A stretch of 20,629 nucleotides of DNA, from contig JANNGR010000273.1 in assembly GCA_031403955.1 (NCBI GenBank), positions 1-20,629 of the forward strand, in the 5' to 3' direction. The position numbers were made by a program, and so were the translations under genes. The notes beneath the pieces were generated by a model. The model ran no database searches, was not told the origin of the DNA, and worked only from the letters and a program-made list of their open reading frames with translations. Source of the DNA: CAISIP01 sp031403955 (GTDB lineage: Bacteria; Pseudomonadota; Gammaproteobacteria; Burkholderiales; Burkholderiaceae_C). This document shows positions 8,761-15,906 of this stretch, piece after piece (the first letter of the stretch is position 1; each line of letters begins with the position of its first letter).

Positions 8761-9519
8761 ATGGCAAAAGCCAATGTTAATTCCCTTCACCTGGTTGCGC
8801 CAAGCACCCCAAGCTCACCCCCGGCCTTCCTGAAACTCCAGCCGCGCACGCTGGTGCACCAGGTCATCGACGCGCTGGTTGCCGGCGCTTCGGAAGGGCT
8901 TATCCTTCCCGGCGACCGCATCATCGAAACCGAACTGGCAACCCAGCTTGGGGTCAGCCGGGTGCCGGTACGTGAGGCATTGCGGGTGCTGGAAAGCCAG
9001 GGCATCGTGGTCAATGAGCCATACAAGGGCATTCGTCTCACACCCGTCTCACCGGAGCGCATCGACCAGTTGATCGAAGTGCGCGTGGCGCTCGAAACCA
9101 CGGCCGCCACACGCTCGATACGTCTTGGGCAGAACGACGGCCCGCAGCTGGCCGCGCTGGAGGCAATCGTGCTGGAAATGGAAACCATGGCCGCGCGCAA
9201 CGACGTGTTCGGTTTTGCCACCGCCGACACCAGTTTCCACCGCACCCTGTGCGGCTTTGCGGGCAATGCCGTGCTCAGTGACATGTGGGAAATGCTGGCG
9301 CGCCAGATGACGATTATTTTTGGCCTGTCGGCGCTCGGCAAACCGATGCCGGCCATCGTCGAGGAACACCGCACGCTGATCGAAGTGTTTCGTTCCGGCG
9401 ATGTTGCCGACATGGCGCGCGCCATCAACCAGCATATCGACGTCGAAATCCACAAAGTGGACCTGGAAAACATAATCGCCAAGCGCCGCTCCGAGGTATC
9501 GGTGGCGGCACAGGTTTAG
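8761..9519 (+). CDS. GntR family transcriptional regulator, FadR/FCD subfamily
   Basis: A 252-residue regulator. The winged helix-turn-helix lies at about residues 27-95, with the recognition region ETELATQLGVSRVPVREALRV and the wing LESQGIVVNEPYKGIRL. The all-helical FCD ligand domain follows (about 100-235), with the usual metal-binding residues in ADTSFHRTL, EEHRTLIEVF and INQHIDVEI. Such proteins bind small carboxylates, often with a metal, and usually repress the adjacent catabolic genes. The frame is open from 8659, but the ATG at 8761 is preferred because upstream codons would run through the operator and the oppositely oriented hydrolase start. No Shine-Dalgarno is seen ahead of it. 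The divergent position suggests control of both its own gene and the ABC operon. Confidence 0.92.
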   Translation: MAKANVNSLHLVAPSTPSSPPAFLKLQPRTLVHQVIDALVAGASEGLILPGDRIIETELATQLGVSRVPVREALRVLESQGIVVNEPYKGIRLTPVSPERIDQLIEVRVALETTAATRSIRLGQNDGPQLAALEAIVLEMETMAARNDVFGFATADTSFHRTLCGFAGNAVLSDMWEMLARQMTIIFGLSALGKPMPAIVEEHRTLIEVFRSGDVADMARAINQHIDVEIHKVDLENIIAKRRSEVSVAAQV

Positions 9520-9537
9520 ATACGGGTGGGCCCAGCA

Positions 9538-10719
9538 ATGCACCTTCCCCAGCCGGCCGCGACCTCCATTGCGGCGCTCAAGATTCGCTCCATCGTTTCG
9601 GTTCCACTGGTGGGCGAAAGCCCCAAGGGCGGCTGGTCGGCCGAAATCAAACCCGAAGACTCGGTTCACGCGCTGATAGCGGTGCACACTTTTGCCGGCA
9701 TAACCGGTTATGGCAGCGTGTTTACCGATGGGCGCCTGGTGCAAGCCGGGCTGAAAGTTCTGGAACCGCTTTACAGCGGCGAAAACGCGCTCGAGCCCGA
9801 ACGCGTCACCGAAAAACTGCACCAGAACACGTTCTGGATGGGGCGCGGCGGCACTTTGACGCACACCATCAGCGGCATCGACATCGCCTTGTGGGACATC
9901 CTGGGCAAGGTCACGGGCATGCCGGTCGGGCGCTTGCTGGGGGGTTGTTACCGTACCCGGGTGCAACCCTATTGCTCGGTGCTGATGGAACAACCGGCGC
10001 TGATGTTCGACGTGATCACGCGTTACCGGCAGCAGGGTTTCAAGGCCTTCAAAATCGGCTGGGGGCCGTTTGGCCGCGCGATGGACAGCAAACTCGACGC
10101 CTCCATAGTGCGCGCGGCGCGCGAGGCGGCCGGCGCCGATGCGAAACTGTTCGTGGATGCCGGCGCCAGTGATGCGCATTGGCCACATGGCCTGAAATGG
10201 GCCATGCGTACCGCCGGCATGCTGGCCGAACACGATGTCGGCTGGTTCGAAGAAGCCTTGAAGCCCGACGCGATCGATGATTATTGCCACCTGCGCCGCA
10301 CCAGCCCGGTGCCAATAGCGGGTGGTGAAGTGCTGACCCGGCGGCAGGCTTTCCTGCCCTGGCTGGTGCGTGGAGCATTCGACATCGTGCAGCCCGACGT
10401 TACCAAGGTGGGTGGCATCAGTGAGCAACGCCGCATCGCCTGGACGGCGCATGACTGTGGCGTCAAGACCATTGGCCACGGCTGGAATACGGCATTGGGC
10501 GTGGCGGCCGACCTGCAGCTTGCCAGCGCCTTGCCCGACACCGACCTGGTCGAATTCATCGGCGGCAGCCCGTATGTGGACGGCATCCTGCGCCAGCCCT
10601 TCAAGCTGGACGCTGAGGGCTACCTGAACATACCCGACCTGCCTGGCCTGGGTGTGGAGCTCGACCCCGACAAGCTGGCGCGTTACACACCGGATGCGCG
10701 GGTGCTGTTCACGAGCTGA
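9538..10719 (+). CDS. Mandelate racemase/muconate lactonizing enzyme family protein
   Basis: A complete enolase-superfamily enzyme of 393 residues (GTG at 9526 is an alternative start four codons earlier). The capping domain spans about residues 13-130, including SGIDIALWDILGKVTG. The barrel has FKAFKIGWGPFGRA (168-181), metal ligands D207 (LFVDAG), E238/E239 (GWFEEAL) and E264 (AGGEVL), then D287 in QPDVTKVGG and the catalytic-type His H314 in IGHGWNT. The first Lys of the K-x-K motif is K172, but the second position is Gly174. This argues against classic mandelate racemase chemistry and for His-based chemistry such as acid-sugar dehydration, or an unknown reaction. It lies 18 bases after gntR and is surely cotranscribed. 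It is a paralogue of the enzyme at 1-742. Confidence 0.92.
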   Translation: MHLPQPAATSIAALKIRSIVSVPLVGESPKGGWSAEIKPEDSVHALIAVHTFAGITGYGSVFTDGRLVQAGLKVLEPLYSGENALEPERVTEKLHQNTFWMGRGGTLTHTISGIDIALWDILGKVTGMPVGRLLGGCYRTRVQPYCSVLMEQPALMFDVITRYRQQGFKAFKIGWGPFGRAMDSKLDASIVRAAREAAGADAKLFVDAGASDAHWPHGLKWAMRTAGMLAEHDVGWFEEALKPDAIDDYCHLRRTSPVPIAGGEVLTRRQAFLPWLVRGAFDIVQPDVTKVGGISEQRRIAWTAHDCGVKTIGHGWNTALGVAADLQLASALPDTDLVEFIGGSPYVDGILRQPFKLDAEGYLNIPDLPGLGVELDPDKLARYTPDARVLFTS

Positions 10720-10731
10720 ATGCGAGGCGAA

Positions 10732-10760
10732 TTGCAGACCCGGATGAACACTGCTAGACT
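10732..10760 (+). promoter_or_regulatory. Promoter of the PEP-CTERM gene
   Basis: TTGCAG (10732-10737) and TAGACT (10755-10760) are separated by exactly 17 bases, and the -10 is preceded by TGC, an extended -10 pattern. The gene start lies 53 bases further on. This is a believable sigma-70 promoter, so the PEP-CTERM gene is its own transcription unit separate from the gntR operon. Confidence 0.6.
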
Positions 10761-10801
10761 GGATTTTGAAGGTGTCGGTCCTTTCATTTATTCATTCATA
10801 T

Positions 10802-10807
10802 AGGAGA
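10802..10807 (+). promoter_or_regulatory. Ribosome binding site of the PEP-CTERM gene
   Basis: AGGAGA lies six bases before the ATG at 10814. It decides the start against the earlier in-frame TTG at 10766, which would place a charged non-signal stretch ahead of the signal peptide. Confidence 0.75.
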
Positions 10808-10813
10808 AATGCG

Positions 10814-11689
10814 ATGCATCACAAGACTGTTTCCATGGCTGCGCGTGTGGGTGCGCGGTTGCGTCGATTGGCGCGTTATGCCGTGCTGGTGGTGCCCGCA
10901 GTTGCGGGCCTGTCCAGCGAGGCGATTGCCGGCTTCGTCGTATTTGAATCGGCCGGCGCCAACCCGGCGGCGATCACCCCGACACGCGACGCTTTTCGCA
11001 GCGCGGTAGGCGGCGGCACAACGGCGGGCGCAAACGGCAATTTCGGTGGGCTGCGGCGCGAGATCAACTGGGATGGCGTTCCGAACGCGCGTTCAGACCC
11101 CAACCTGTTACCAGCGAATTTCTTCAACGTCAACTCCCCCCGTGGCGCGGTCTTCAGTACACCCGGAACCGGCTTCCTGGTCAGCGCAAATGCCGGCCTA
11201 GCGACTTCTACGCTGTTCGGTTTTCCCGGCGACTTGCAGACATTCAGTGCGCAGCGGTTGTTCGCACAGTTGGGCAGCAACGTCATGGACGTCCACTTTT
11301 TTGTACCTGGCACCACCATCGCGTCTTCGACCGGTGCGTTTGCCGCGATTTTCGTGGACGTCGAGGAGAACAACGCGGTTGACGCCACGACGATGGAGTT
11401 TTTCGACCAGTTTGGCGCCCTTATCTTCAGCCGTACGGCACTCGCCGCAGGCAACCAGGGTTTGTCGTTTCTTGGAGCCGTCGCGGATGCCGGCGAGCGT
11501 ATCGGTCGCGTACGTATCACCACGCCAGAAAACTTCTTGAAAAGCAACGGCGATCGGGACAACAATACGACAGACTTCGTCGTGATGGATGACTTCCTCT
11601 ACGCTACCCCGATTCCGATACCCGGTACCCTGGCATTGAGTCTGTTGGGCCTCGGCATACTCGGTTGGGTCCGGCGCAAGCAGGCGTAA
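10814..11689 (+). CDS. PEP-CTERM sorting domain-containing exported protein
   Basis: A 291-residue exported protein. The N-terminal signal peptide has an unusually long basic part (RVGARLRRLARY) before the hydrophobic core AVLVVPAVAGLSS, with probable cleavage after EAIA (residue 39). The mature part is rich in Gly, Asn and Phe with alternating hydrophobic residues, suggesting a beta-sandwich; segments such as NFFNVNSPRGAVFSTPG and VHFFVPGTT recur in similar exported proteins as far as I recall. The C-terminus is a PEP-CTERM signal: PIPIPGTLALSLLGLGILGW followed by VRRKQA, with PIPGT in place of the standard PEP motif. In known systems such tails are handled by an exosortase (EpsH/XrtA) and the proteins go to the cell surface or the exopolysaccharide matrix. 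No exosortase is in the window. Specific function unknown. Confidence 0.88.
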   Translation: MHHKTVSMAARVGARLRRLARYAVLVVPAVAGLSSEAIAGFVVFESAGANPAAITPTRDAFRSAVGGGTTAGANGNFGGLRREINWDGVPNARSDPNLLPANFFNVNSPRGAVFSTPGTGFLVSANAGLATSTLFGFPGDLQTFSAQRLFAQLGSNVMDVHFFVPGTTIASSTGAFAAIFVDVEENNAVDATTMEFFDQFGALIFSRTALAAGNQGLSFLGAVADAGERIGRVRITTPENFLKSNGDRDNNTTDFVVMDDFLYATPIPIPGTLALSLLGLGILGWVRRKQA

Positions 11690-11710
11690 CCAGTCCGCAT
11701 AATTGACCGC

Positions 11711-11739
11711 AAACCCCGCTTTGGCGGGGTTTGACTTTT
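11711..11739 (+). terminator. Rho-independent terminator after the PEP-CTERM gene
   Basis: A perfect 9-base-pair stem AAACCCCGC / GCGGGGTTT (11711-11719 with 11724-11732) encloses a TTTG loop and is followed by a short T-rich tail ending TTTT at 11739. It sits 22 bases after the stop codon and ends this monocistronic unit. Confidence 0.85.
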
Positions 11740-11763
11740 CTGGCCTGCCCGGCGAAATATTCC

Positions 11764-12240
11764 ATGACCCAATACTGGCTGATGAAGTCCGAGCCGCGCG
11801 AATGCTCGATCGATGACGCGCTGGCAGCGCCCACTCACACGGTGCCCTGGACCGGCGTACGCAATTACCAGGCGCGCAACTTCATGCGCGACGCGATGGG
11901 CGTCGGTGATGGCGTGTTGTTCTACCACTCGAGTTGTGCCGAACCGGGCATTGCGGGCATCGCCCGCGTCGCCTCCGCGAGCCGCAGCGACCCGACCCAG
12001 TTCGACCCCAAGTCGCCCTACTTCGATGCGGCGGCCACAGCCGCCAAGCCACGCTGGTTATTGGTCGATGTGCAGGCGCTGCGCAAGACCCGGCTGCTGG
12101 CATTGCCCGAACTGCGATCCACGCCTGCATTGGCCGATATGCTGTTATTGCGCAGGGGCAACCGCCTGTCGATAACACCGGTGAGCGAGACCCACTGGCA
12201 CCTGATTGTCGATCGGATGCTGCCCCCAGATAGCAAATAG
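11764..12240 (+). CDS. EVE domain-containing protein
   Basis: A 158-residue protein consisting of one EVE domain, the PUA-like fold also found in eukaryotic thymocyte nuclear protein 1. EVE domains are known or predicted to bind modified nucleobases. Motifs are YWLMKSEP at the very start (4-11), WTGVRNYQARNFMR (29-42), the FYHS element (53-56), GIAGIARV (62-69) and the C-terminal LLLRRGNRLSITPV (127-140). The ATG at 11764 is chosen because YWLMKSEP begins the domain in family members; the frame is open 33 bases earlier, inside the terminator. The ribosome site is weak (GGCGAAA). It is convergent with the PIN toxin gene, with two bases between the stop codons. The biological role in bacteria is unsettled. 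Confidence 0.92.
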   Translation: MTQYWLMKSEPRECSIDDALAAPTHTVPWTGVRNYQARNFMRDAMGVGDGVLFYHSSCAEPGIAGIARVASASRSDPTQFDPKSPYFDAAATAAKPRWLLVDVQALRKTRLLALPELRSTPALADMLLLRRGNRLSITPVSETHWHLIVDRMLPPDSK

Positions 12241-12242
12241 CT

Positions 12243-12653
12243 TCAACCCGCTTTGAAGGGGTTGCGAATCGTCAGTTTGTGCTCGATAACTTGACCATCC
12301 TGCATGTCCTGCGAGTAAAGTGTGGTGCAACCGGAGAGCAGAGCAGCTGCAACGATCAACGCGTCGTAGACAGACAAGCCGTATCGTTCGGCGATTTGAG
12401 TCGCCCGATCATGCGTGTCGACGGATAACGGTTCCACCGTGCAGGCAGCGCGAACCTGGGCCAGCACCTCACGAATCTCTGGCCACGGCATATGCAGCTT
12501 GCGCACCGCGACGGCTGCAAATTCGTTCAACACCTGGACGCTGATCCGTCCTCCGGCGGCCAAAAGCTCCTCTGCCCGATCAGCCTTGTCTACGTCGCCT
12601 GAAAGCAGATACAGAACGACGTTGGTGTCGAAGAAGACCTCAGCGTCGTTCAT
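12243..12653 (-). CDS. PIN domain toxin (VapC-like ribonuclease)
   Basis: A 136-residue PIN-domain protein, the toxin of a type II toxin-antitoxin pair. PIN toxins are Mg2+-dependent RNases that typically cut tRNA or rRNA. The acidic active-site residues are visible: D9 in FFDTNVVLYLL, E44 in VLNEFAAV, D97 in GLSVYDALIVAAAL and D116 in LYSQDMQDG. The ATG at 12653 gives the normal start MNDAEVFFDTN; an open frame extends to 12737 but lies inside the antitoxin gene. The start overlaps the antitoxin end by 14 bases, which couples translation. The domain is complete, so the toxin should be active. The target is not known. Confidence 0.9.
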   Translation of the reverse strand: MNDAEVFFDTNVVLYLLSGDVDKADRAEELLAAGGRISVQVLNEFAAVAVRKLHMPWPEIREVLAQVRAACTVEPLSVDTHDRATQIAERYGLSVYDALIVAAALLSGCTTLYSQDMQDGQVIEHKLTIRNPFKAG

Positions 12654-12873
12654 TGGCGTCAAGGCGATCGAATTTGAAATCCGCCGGGAGGCGACCGCGG
12701 TACTTGCGCAATCTGGCCAGCAGCTCGCCCGCGCCAAGGGCCTTGTCTACCCCGAACCTGCGCTCACCGATGACGTGAATGTCGATGTTATCCCCGGGCT
12801 TGAGCTGCAGTGCTTCGACCACCGCCGCCGGCAGGCGCACTGCCAGACTGTTGCCCCATTTAGCGACTTGCAT
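12640..12873 (-). CDS. AbrB/MazE/SpoVT family antitoxin (VapB-like)
   Basis: A 77-residue antitoxin. The N-terminal swapped-hairpin AbrB DNA-binding domain reads MQVAKWGNSLAVRLPAAVVE, then LQLKPGDNIDIHV (to about residue 45). The C-terminal third, rich in Arg and Asp (RKYRGRLPADFKFDR), is the likely toxin-binding tail. The ATG at 12873 has AAGGTGG ahead of it; an earlier in-frame ATG at 12900 lies inside the presumed operator. These antitoxins neutralise the PIN toxin by binding and repress their own promoter, which fits the inverted repeat at 12885-12910. Confidence 0.88.
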   Translation of the reverse strand: MQVAKWGNSLAVRLPAAVVEALQLKPGDNIDIHVIGERRFGVDKALGAGELLARLRKYRGRLPADFKFDRLDANERR

Positions 12874-12884
12874 GAACCACCTTT

Positions 12885-12910
12885 GGATATACCGATGCAA
12901 GTGTATATCC
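12885..12910. promoter_or_regulatory. Inverted-repeat operator of the toxin-antitoxin pair
   Basis: GGATATAC (12885-12892) and GTATATCC (12903-12910) form a perfect 8-base inverted repeat with a 10-base spacer, starting 11 bases upstream of the antitoxin ATG. The centres are 18 bases apart, close to two helical turns, which would suit a dimer or tetramer of the AbrB-type antitoxin. A second imperfect dyad, CCTAG-TGCG-CTAGG (12909-12922), abuts it. Autorepression is inferred from the family. Confidence 0.65.
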
Positions 12911-13001
12911 TAGTGCGCTAGGCGGCACCTGGCGGCAACCTTACAGGCTGTTCCTTAGAACCTATTAGCGCGCGATTACATCGCCAAGCGCAGTGCCACG
13001 C

Positions 13002-13985
13002 CTAGGACCGGAGCGTAGGCGCCGACACGGCCATCTGCTCTGCCTCAGAGCGCAACCAGCGCATGAAGTCCTGCGCATCCGGGTTAAGCGCGGCGCGGGT
13101 CGAACCGACGACAAAATAGGCGCGGCGCGACGCGCCAGCGCCACGAAAAGGCGCCACCAGGCGGCCCTCGCGCATCAACTCGGCCACCAGCGGCAGCCTG
13201 CCGATGGCGACACCCTGGCCGGCGACAGCGGCGGCAATCGCATCACCGTAGTGGGTAAAACGCATCGTGTTCTTGCTGCGCATGCCAGACAGCCCCATTA
13301 TCTCGAACCAGGGCGCCCAGTCCGCCGTGGGGGCTACATCCTGCGGCGCCTCCATTGTCAACACGGTGTGGTGCACCAGGTCTGCCGGCGTCTTGAGTGG
13401 TCTGGAACGGTCACGCAGGAGTTGTGGCGCACATACCGGCAACACCGTCTCCTCGAACAGCGGTTGGCCCTGCCCATCGGCGGTGCGGCAAAAACGCACC
13501 GCCACATCGATATGGCTGCGCTCGATGTCGAGCAAATCAAGCGTGGCCGACACCCGTACATCCACTTTCGGGTGGTTGGCGCTAAACCGGGCCAGCCGTG
13601 GAATCAGCCACAAGGATGCGAAACCGGGCGTCGTGGTGACCGATACCTGGCGCAACTGGGTGGTAGCACGCACGCTCGCGGTTGCGTCGCGCAAGCGCTC
13701 CAGGCAGTCGATCACGGCGCGGTTCATCGACTGGCCGGCGTCGGTCAAAACGAGCGAGCGATGCAAGCGATCAAACAGCAACACGCCCAGGCCTTCCTCC
13801 ATTTGCTGAATCTGACGGCTGACCGCTGACTGGGTTAACCCGAGTTCGGCCGCCGCGCGGGTGAAGCTCAAGCTGCGCGCCGCCGCCTCGAAGGTGCGCA
13901 ACAGATCAAGCCGGGGCAGCTCGGAGCGGTGTATGCCAACCCGCGCGGGTAGCGGTTTCTGCACGTTCGCATTCCTTGGTTGCAT
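13002..13985 (-). CDS. LysR family transcriptional regulator (GcvA-like)
   Basis: A 327-residue LysR-type regulator. The helix-turn-helix lies at about residues 27-85: LDLLRTFEAAARSLSFTRAA, then LGLTQSAVSRQIQQMEEGLG and LFDRLHRSLVLTDAG. The effector-binding domain follows, with VSVTTTPGFASLWLIPRLARF typical of the GcvA-like subgroup. The N-terminus is about 20 residues longer than usual; a GTG at 13940 is an alternative start. It is divergent from the DUF2917 gene, 82 bases away, a pairing that recurs in Burkholderiales as far as I recall. Its targets probably include that neighbour. The inducer is unknown. Confidence 0.92.
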   Translation of the reverse strand: MQPRNANVQKPLPARVGIHRSELPRLDLLRTFEAAARSLSFTRAAAELGLTQSAVSRQIQQMEEGLGVLLFDRLHRSLVLTDAGQSMNRAVIDCLERLRDATASVRATTQLRQVSVTTTPGFASLWLIPRLARFSANHPKVDVRVSATLDLLDIERSHIDVAVRFCRTADGQGQPLFEETVLPVCAPQLLRDRSRPLKTPADLVHHTVLTMEAPQDVAPTADWAPWFEIMGLSGMRSKNTMRFTHYGDAIAAAVAGQGVAIGRLPLVAELMREGRLVAPFRGAGASRRAYFVVGSTRAALNPDAQDFMRWLRSEAEQMAVSAPTLRS

Positions 13986-14007
13986 GCCAAGTATTCCTAT
14001 TTACCGT

Positions 14008-14036
14008 TTGTAGAGAGTGATTATCGCGCGTACATT
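14008..14036 (+). promoter_or_regulatory. Possible promoter of the DUF2917 gene
   Basis: TTGTAG (14008-14013) and TACATT (14031-14036) are spaced by 17 bases in the LysR/DUF2917 divergent gap (13986-14067). Each matches four of six consensus bases. No clear T-N11-A LysR box was singled out. Confidence 0.35.
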
Positions 14037-14067
14037 CATTCTCACCAAGCACTCAAAAGGATTTGCC

Positions 14068-14463
14068 ATGAACACCGCACCGCAATTCGTTGACCTGACA
14101 TTGGCCAAACGCGCCGTGTACCAGTTGCCCGACACCGCGCGGCAAATCACCTGCCGCAGCGGCACGTTGTGGATCACCCAGGACCATGATCTGCGCGACA
14201 TCATCCTGGCCAGCGGCGAAAGTTTCAGCACCGACGGGCGCCACAAGGTGATCGCCTACGCGCTCGATCCGGCCACGTTGACCGTGCGCAGCAGCTCGGC
14301 TGCCGCAACACCGGTTCGCAAAACGCGGCACAGCCCAGGCCGCGCGCGGCCTGGTAGTGGAATAACCAGCCAATCTCTAGCCCAGCGGCGGCGTCCGCAA
14401 GCGCTGCAACGACAACCGGTGCAGCATCCATGTCAGCCCCAGCGCGGCGATGGTCAGCCCTAG
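14068..14463 (+). CDS. DUF2917 domain-containing protein
   Basis: A 131-residue cytoplasmic protein. Residues about 10-75 fit DUF2917, a small cupin-like domain: LTLAKRAVYQLPDTARQITC, then SGTLWITQDHDLRDIILASGE and the VIAYALDPATLTV end. AAAGG lies seven bases before the ATG at 14068, chosen over an open frame reaching 14017. Residues past about 80 are Arg-, Gln- and Pro-rich and do not look like a folded domain. The last 87 bases overlap the oppositely oriented MATE gene, so the natural stop may have been lost by a frameshift. Function of the family is unknown; regulation by the divergent LysR protein is plausible. Confidence 0.8.
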   Translation: MNTAPQFVDLTLAKRAVYQLPDTARQITCRSGTLWITQDHDLRDIILASGESFSTDGRHKVIAYALDPATLTVRSSSAAATPVRKTRHSPGRARPGSGITSQSLAQRRRPQALQRQPVQHPCQPQRGDGQP

Positions 14464-15768
14464 CACCAGTGCAATCCAGAAACCCTGCGCCGCCATAGGC
14501 TGCACCGGGCGCCAGGGTAGCCACGCCGGCGCCAGGCCCAGCACACAGCCCAGCGGCAGGGACAGACCCCAAAAAGCCGCCAGATGGATGACCATCGGTG
14601 GCCGTGTCACCTTGTAGGCACGAATGGCACAACTGGTCGACACCTGGGTGGCATCCGACAACTGGAAAATGGCGGCGAACACCAGCAACTGCGCGGCCAG
14701 CGCGGAAACTGCCGCATCGCTGGTATAGGCGCTGGCAATCTGCGTGTTGAACAATGCGATCAGACCGGCCGAGACGGTGGCCACGGCCAACGCCATCGCC
14801 ACACCAACCCAGGCACGAAAACGCGCGGCATGTGGATCCTGTGCTCCCAGCGCCTGGCCAACGCGAGTCAACAACGCCACGCCCAGGCTCAATGGCAGCA
14901 TGAAAACCAGTGATGCGAAATTTAGCGCGATCTGGTGCGCGGCGACTTGCGTGGTGCCAAACCCGGCCAGCAGCAGCGCGATCAAACAGAATGCGCTGGA
15001 CTCGGCGAAATAAGTCACGCCAATCGGCAAACCGATCTTCAGCAGGGTCCGAATCTCGGGCCAACTCGGCGCCTCGAAACCCGAGAACGGCTGGGTTTGC
15101 CGGTATGCGGGCGCGCGTCGTATCCACCAGACCATCGCAATCAGGTCAATCCAGATACACAGCAGCGTCGCCCACGCACAGCCCAACCCACCGAGCCGGG
15201 GAAAACCGAGATTGCCAAACACCAGCAACCAGTTCACCACGATGTTGAGCGCCAGCGCCAGCAGCGCAATCACCATCATCGGCCGGGTCTGGTTGATACT
15301 GGCGCTATAACCGTACAAGACCCGGTAACAACAAAACGCCGGCAGCGCAAAACTGATCACGAACACAAAGTCACGCGCCAACACCCGCACCAGCGGCTCA
15401 ATCGACAAATAGTCGAACACCAGCGCCGCAGCGTTGGCCACCAACATGGCCAGCACACCCGCACCGAGCGCTTTCCACAGCGCCTGACGCACCTGGCCGG
15501 GAATCTGGCTGAACTGCCGCGCGCCGACATGCTGCGACACGGTTGCATTGACGGCCATCAACAAACCCATCAACGTGACGATGACGATGTACCAGATCGA
15601 CACCCCGAGCGACACCCCGGCCAGGTCTTGCGCGGAAGCGTGGCCAGCCATCGCCACATCGGCCACGTTCATGCCTACCGTCGCCAACTGACCAATCAGG
15701 ATCGGCCAGGCCAACTGCCACAACGCGGAAGCTTCGGAACGAACAGCGGGGGAGTTCAGGCGGCGCAA
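14377..15768 (-). CDS. MATE family multidrug efflux transporter (NorM/MdtK-like)
   Basis: A 463-residue inner-membrane protein with about 12 hydrophobic segments in two MatE repeats. NorM-type members export cationic drugs in exchange for Na+ or H+. Visible features are LAWPILIGQLATVGMNVADV (19-38) followed by AMAGHASAQDLAGVSLG in the first repeat, and LLKIGLPIGVTYFAESSAF with FGTTQVAAHQIALNFAS in the second. The frame has no ATG ahead of codon 33, which lies in the first membrane segment, so the start is taken as TTG at 15768. The frame is closed by a TGA just upstream, and an ATG at 15781 is in another frame. Either the TTG is real or a single-base indel separates the gene from that ATG. 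The 3' end overlaps the tail of the DUF2917 gene. Confidence 0.9.
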   Translation of the reverse strand: MRRLNSPAVRSEASALWQLAWPILIGQLATVGMNVADVAMAGHASAQDLAGVSLGVSIWYIVIVTLMGLLMAVNATVSQHVGARQFSQIPGQVRQALWKALGAGVLAMLVANAAALVFDYLSIEPLVRVLARDFVFVISFALPAFCCYRVLYGYSASINQTRPMMVIALLALALNIVVNWLLVFGNLGFPRLGGLGCAWATLLCIWIDLIAMVWWIRRAPAYRQTQPFSGFEAPSWPEIRTLLKIGLPIGVTYFAESSAFCLIALLLAGFGTTQVAAHQIALNFASLVFMLPLSLGVALLTRVGQALGAQDPHAARFRAWVGVAMALAVATVSAGLIALFNTQIASAYTSDAAVSALAAQLLVFAAIFQLSDATQVSTSCAIRAYKVTRPPMVIHLAAFWGLSLPLGCVLGLAPAWLPWRPVQPMAAQGFWIALVLGLTIAALGLTWMLHRLSLQRLRTPPLG

Positions 15769-15906
15769 GGTCTCGACTCATGGATCAACTGGCGAGCGGG
15801 CATTGTGCCGCAGCGCCGCATCCACTACGGCTTGCCGGTTCCCCAGGGCATGCTGGTACTCTGGGACTTCCGTTGCCTGGTGGCTCGGAGACAATCAAAG
15901 CGGTGA

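Noticed and set aside
9049..10479. Long open frame (476 codons) on the minus strand opposite gntR and the second enolase gene
   Set aside because: Its translation is rich in His, Arg and Gln with no family motif, and the plus strand carries clear domains over the same bases. It is a GC-rich antisense shadow.
14935..15906. 323-codon plus-strand frame opposite the MATE gene
   Set aside because: The translation is Gln/His/Arg rich without motifs, and the opposite strand codes for an intact transporter.
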